Shown here piece after piece: positions 4,363-5,963 of a stretch of DNA of 5,963 nucleotides. The translations under genes were made by a program, and so were the position numbers. The DNA is from Candidatus Solibacter sp. GTDB taxonomy: Bacteria > Acidobacteriota > Terriglobia > Bryobacterales > Bryobacteraceae. How positions within the stretch are numbered: position 1 is the stretch's first letter; every line of letters begins with the position of its first letter. The DNA is taken from the NCBI GenBank assembly GCA_017883355.1, contig JADGNS010000346.1, forward strand, positions 1 to 5,963, given 5' to 3'. Under the pieces are notes generated by a model. The model had not been told where the DNA came from, ran no database searches, and was given only the letters and a program-made list of their open reading frames with translations.

Positions 4363-5963
4363 CTAGGGTTCGAGTGCCGTGACCCATAGATTGGAGGTGC
4401 TCTCGGCCAGCAGCATCACCAGCTTGTCTTTCGCAATGCCGATGGCGAGCGAGCCCGGGCTGACGCCGAAAAGCGTCAGGTGGGGCTGATCGGAATCGAA
4501 GACCGTGAAGCTATCCCCCAGGGTTTGGCCCGAGCGCGGGTCGAAGCGCACGGCGCGGATGCCGCGGCCCCCGTCACGATCCTGGGTGAAGTAGATCAAC
4601 TTTCCGTCGGGTGAAAAGCGTGGCTTGTCCACCTTGTTCCGGCCATCGGTGACCGCCATCCATTCGCTCCTCGGAATCTCCACGATTCCATTCGAGCGCG
4701 CGGCGTGGATTTGAGCGGTTCCAGGGCCCGTGTTGGCCAGGAAGACGATCCACTCGTCGTCCGGAGAGAAGTTCGCCTGAATCAGCGGCGCCCCCGGAGC
4801 CGCGCGCAGGATTGCCGAAGACCGCCCGGTCTTCAGATCCACCGCCAGGATGTCGTTCTGTTTGGAATCGCCGGCCTGCGCCAGCGCCACCGTGGCCGCC
4901 TGATTCACGTCCCAGAAGAAGCCGCCTTCGTAGACCTTGCGGGTTTGGGCCGTCGAGAGATCGAGCAGGTACTCGTCGGATCTCTGGCTCAGTTTCTGCA
5001 CGAAAGCCACGCCAGCGCCGCTGCGCAGCCACAACGGAACCGAAGCGTTGGGACCTGGGGCGATCACGGATTCCTCGCCCTTCGCCAGATCCTTCATCCA
5101 GATTTGTGAAGTACCGTTGCGCGGCGTCGCGTAGAGCACTTTGCGGCCATCCGGCGAAACCGTGGGATATTCGGCCGGCGCGGTGCTGTTGGTGATCCGG
5201 TAAGGGGGCCCTCCCGCCTTCCCGCTGTTGGCGTCCAACGGCAACCCCCAGACGTCAAAGCGCTGCGATCCGCTGGCAAATACCATTTGGCCGTCGCGCG
5301 AGACGGTGGGGAACTCGGCGGAGGCCGTGCCGCCGGCCAGACGTATCAGGTCGCCCTCAGCCTTGCCGCGGCCCGTCATGCGGCAGCGATAGACGTTGCG
5401 TACCCAACCCGAGCGCATGCTGAACACCAGGCCCTGTTCCGTCCAACTCATATCTTCGATGGCCGCCAGCGTTCCGCCGGCGCGCGATACCGGGCCCAAC
5501 AGACCGGCGGATTCCGCCCTATCGCGTTCCAGCCCCGTCACCCAGAAATCGGCGCGGTCGTCGGGGGGGCCCTCGCCTGGCGCCACGCCCCACGCGATCA
5601 GCCGCTGCCCGTCGGGAGACCAGACCGGCCGTTGCACCATGGGGAAATCGGGACGAATCTGACGCGGCACGCCGCCCGCGATGGACACCACAAAGGCCTT
5701 CGCCTGGCCTTCGATCATCCCATCGCGCAAGCCGGTCCAATAGGCCACGAAATTCCCCTGCGGAGAGAAGCGCGGGTTGTGGCCCGCGGGCGCCAGCAAG
5801 CGCGGAGTGCCGCCCAGCGAGGGGATGAGATAGATGCCACCTCCATCCTGCGTCGAATGGTAGACAATGGCGGTGCCGTCGCCCGAAAAGGAGGGATCCG
5901 ATTCGTTGTCCTTGCTCCAGGTCAGCCGCGCGGGGGCTCCGCCACGAAGTTGCTGCACATACA
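4363..5963 (-). CDS. PD40/TolB-like beta-propeller protein, 5' end outside the window
   Basis: The reading frame is still open at the right edge. The first visible residues precede VQQLRGGAPARLTW, where V (GTG at 5958) is very likely internal. Counting from that V, 531 residues remain to the stop. They contain repeated PD40 (WD40-like) blades with the core xxPxFSPDGxxIxY: DPSFSGDGTAIVY (21-33), NPRFSPQGNFVAYW (61-74), RPVWSPDGQRLIAW (110-123), FPTVSRDGQMVFAS (216-229), YPTVSPDGRKVLYAT (264-278), a degenerate blade near 304-320, ANFSPDDEWIVFLA (395-408) and KPRFSPDGKLIYFT (445-458). The protein ends SNLWVTALEP. Such arrays fold as beta-propellers that bind proteins or ligands, as in TolB and oligopeptidase propellers. 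In Acidobacteria similar C-terminal halves are often joined to a Ser/Thr kinase or a winged-helix DNA-binding domain, but nothing here shows which. No peptidase catalytic domain follows the propeller. It is probably the first visible gene of the unit with DUF711 and GNAT. Confidence 0.85.
   Translation of the reverse strand, partial: YVQQLRGGAPARLTWSKDNESDPSFSGDGTAIVYHSTQDGGGIYLIPSLGGTPRLLAPAGHNPRFSPQGNFVAYWTGLRDGMIEGQAKAFVVSIAGGVPRQIRPDFPMVQRPVWSPDGQRLIAWGVAPGEGPPDDRADFWVTGLERDRAESAGLLGPVSRAGGTLAAIEDMSWTEQGLVFSMRSGWVRNVYRCRMTGRGKAEGDLIRLAGGTASAEFPTVSRDGQMVFASGSQRFDVWGLPLDANSGKAGGPPYRITNSTAPAEYPTVSPDGRKVLYATPRNGTSQIWMKDLAKGEESVIAPGPNASVPLWLRSGAGVAFVQKLSQRSDEYLLDLSTAQTRKVYEGGFFWDVNQAATVALAQAGDSKQNDILAVDLKTGRSSAILRAAPGAPLIQANFSPDDEWIVFLANTGPGTAQIHAARSNGIVEIPRSEWMAVTDGRNKVDKPRFSPDGKLIYFTQDRDGGRGIRAVRFDPRSGQTLGDSFTVFDSDQPHLTLFGVSPGSLAIGIAKDKLVMLLAESTSNLWVTALEP

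Noticed and set aside
3124..4389. Long open frame (421 codons) antisense to the DUF711 gene
   Set aside because: Low-complexity Gly/Arg/Val/His composition with no family motif, while the opposite strand encodes a clearly conserved protein.
5563..5569. Run of seven G (seven C in the coding strand), a possible slippage or phase-variation site
   Set aside because: It encodes an ordinary Gly-Pro-Pro within a propeller loop, the frame continues intact, and a run of seven is not rare at this GC content.

Overview
The window is GC-rich, densely coding bacterial chromosome. It most likely comes from an acidobacterium of the Solibacter/Bryobacter type. The pointers are an exported von Willebrand factor A protein of the kind expanded in Acidobacteria (1495-2625), a long TolB/PD40-type beta-propeller protein (4363-5963) built like the propeller halves common in those genomes, and starts lacking clear Shine-Dalgarno sequences. 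The lineage is inferred from gene content and was not tested by any search.

Layout from left to right. A tRNA gene on the minus strand (24-99) has a CAU anticodon and the body of tRNA-Ile2, the isoleucine tRNA that needs lysidine modification. It lies just downstream of a minus-strand gene for a 12-helix MFS permease resembling the ExuT hexuronate branch (132-1421). A 73-base divergent gap (1422-1494) separates the permease from the plus-strand gene for the secreted VWFA-like protein. That gene meets a minus-strand cluster head-on, and the space between the two stop codons (2626-2677) is almost filled by a 43-base near-palindrome. The minus-strand cluster reads, in order of transcription, PD40 propeller protein (5' end beyond the right edge), DUF711/UPF0210 protein with a signal peptide, and a GNAT acetyltransferase. 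Gaps within the cluster are 24 and 5 bases, so it is probably one transcription unit, although a -10-like box before the DUF711 gene could give it its own start.

No pathway clearly joins these genes. The VWFA-like and DUF711 proteins carry export signals and the permease is an inner-membrane protein; the acetyltransferase is cytosolic. The most notable points are the partly lost metal site of the VWFA domain, the export signal on a DUF711 protein, the exact fit of the palindrome between convergent genes, and the Ile2 identity of a CAU tRNA that could be mislabelled as methionine. I saw no CRISPR array, insertion sequence, phage gene or defence system. No stretch over 300 bases lacks a gene.
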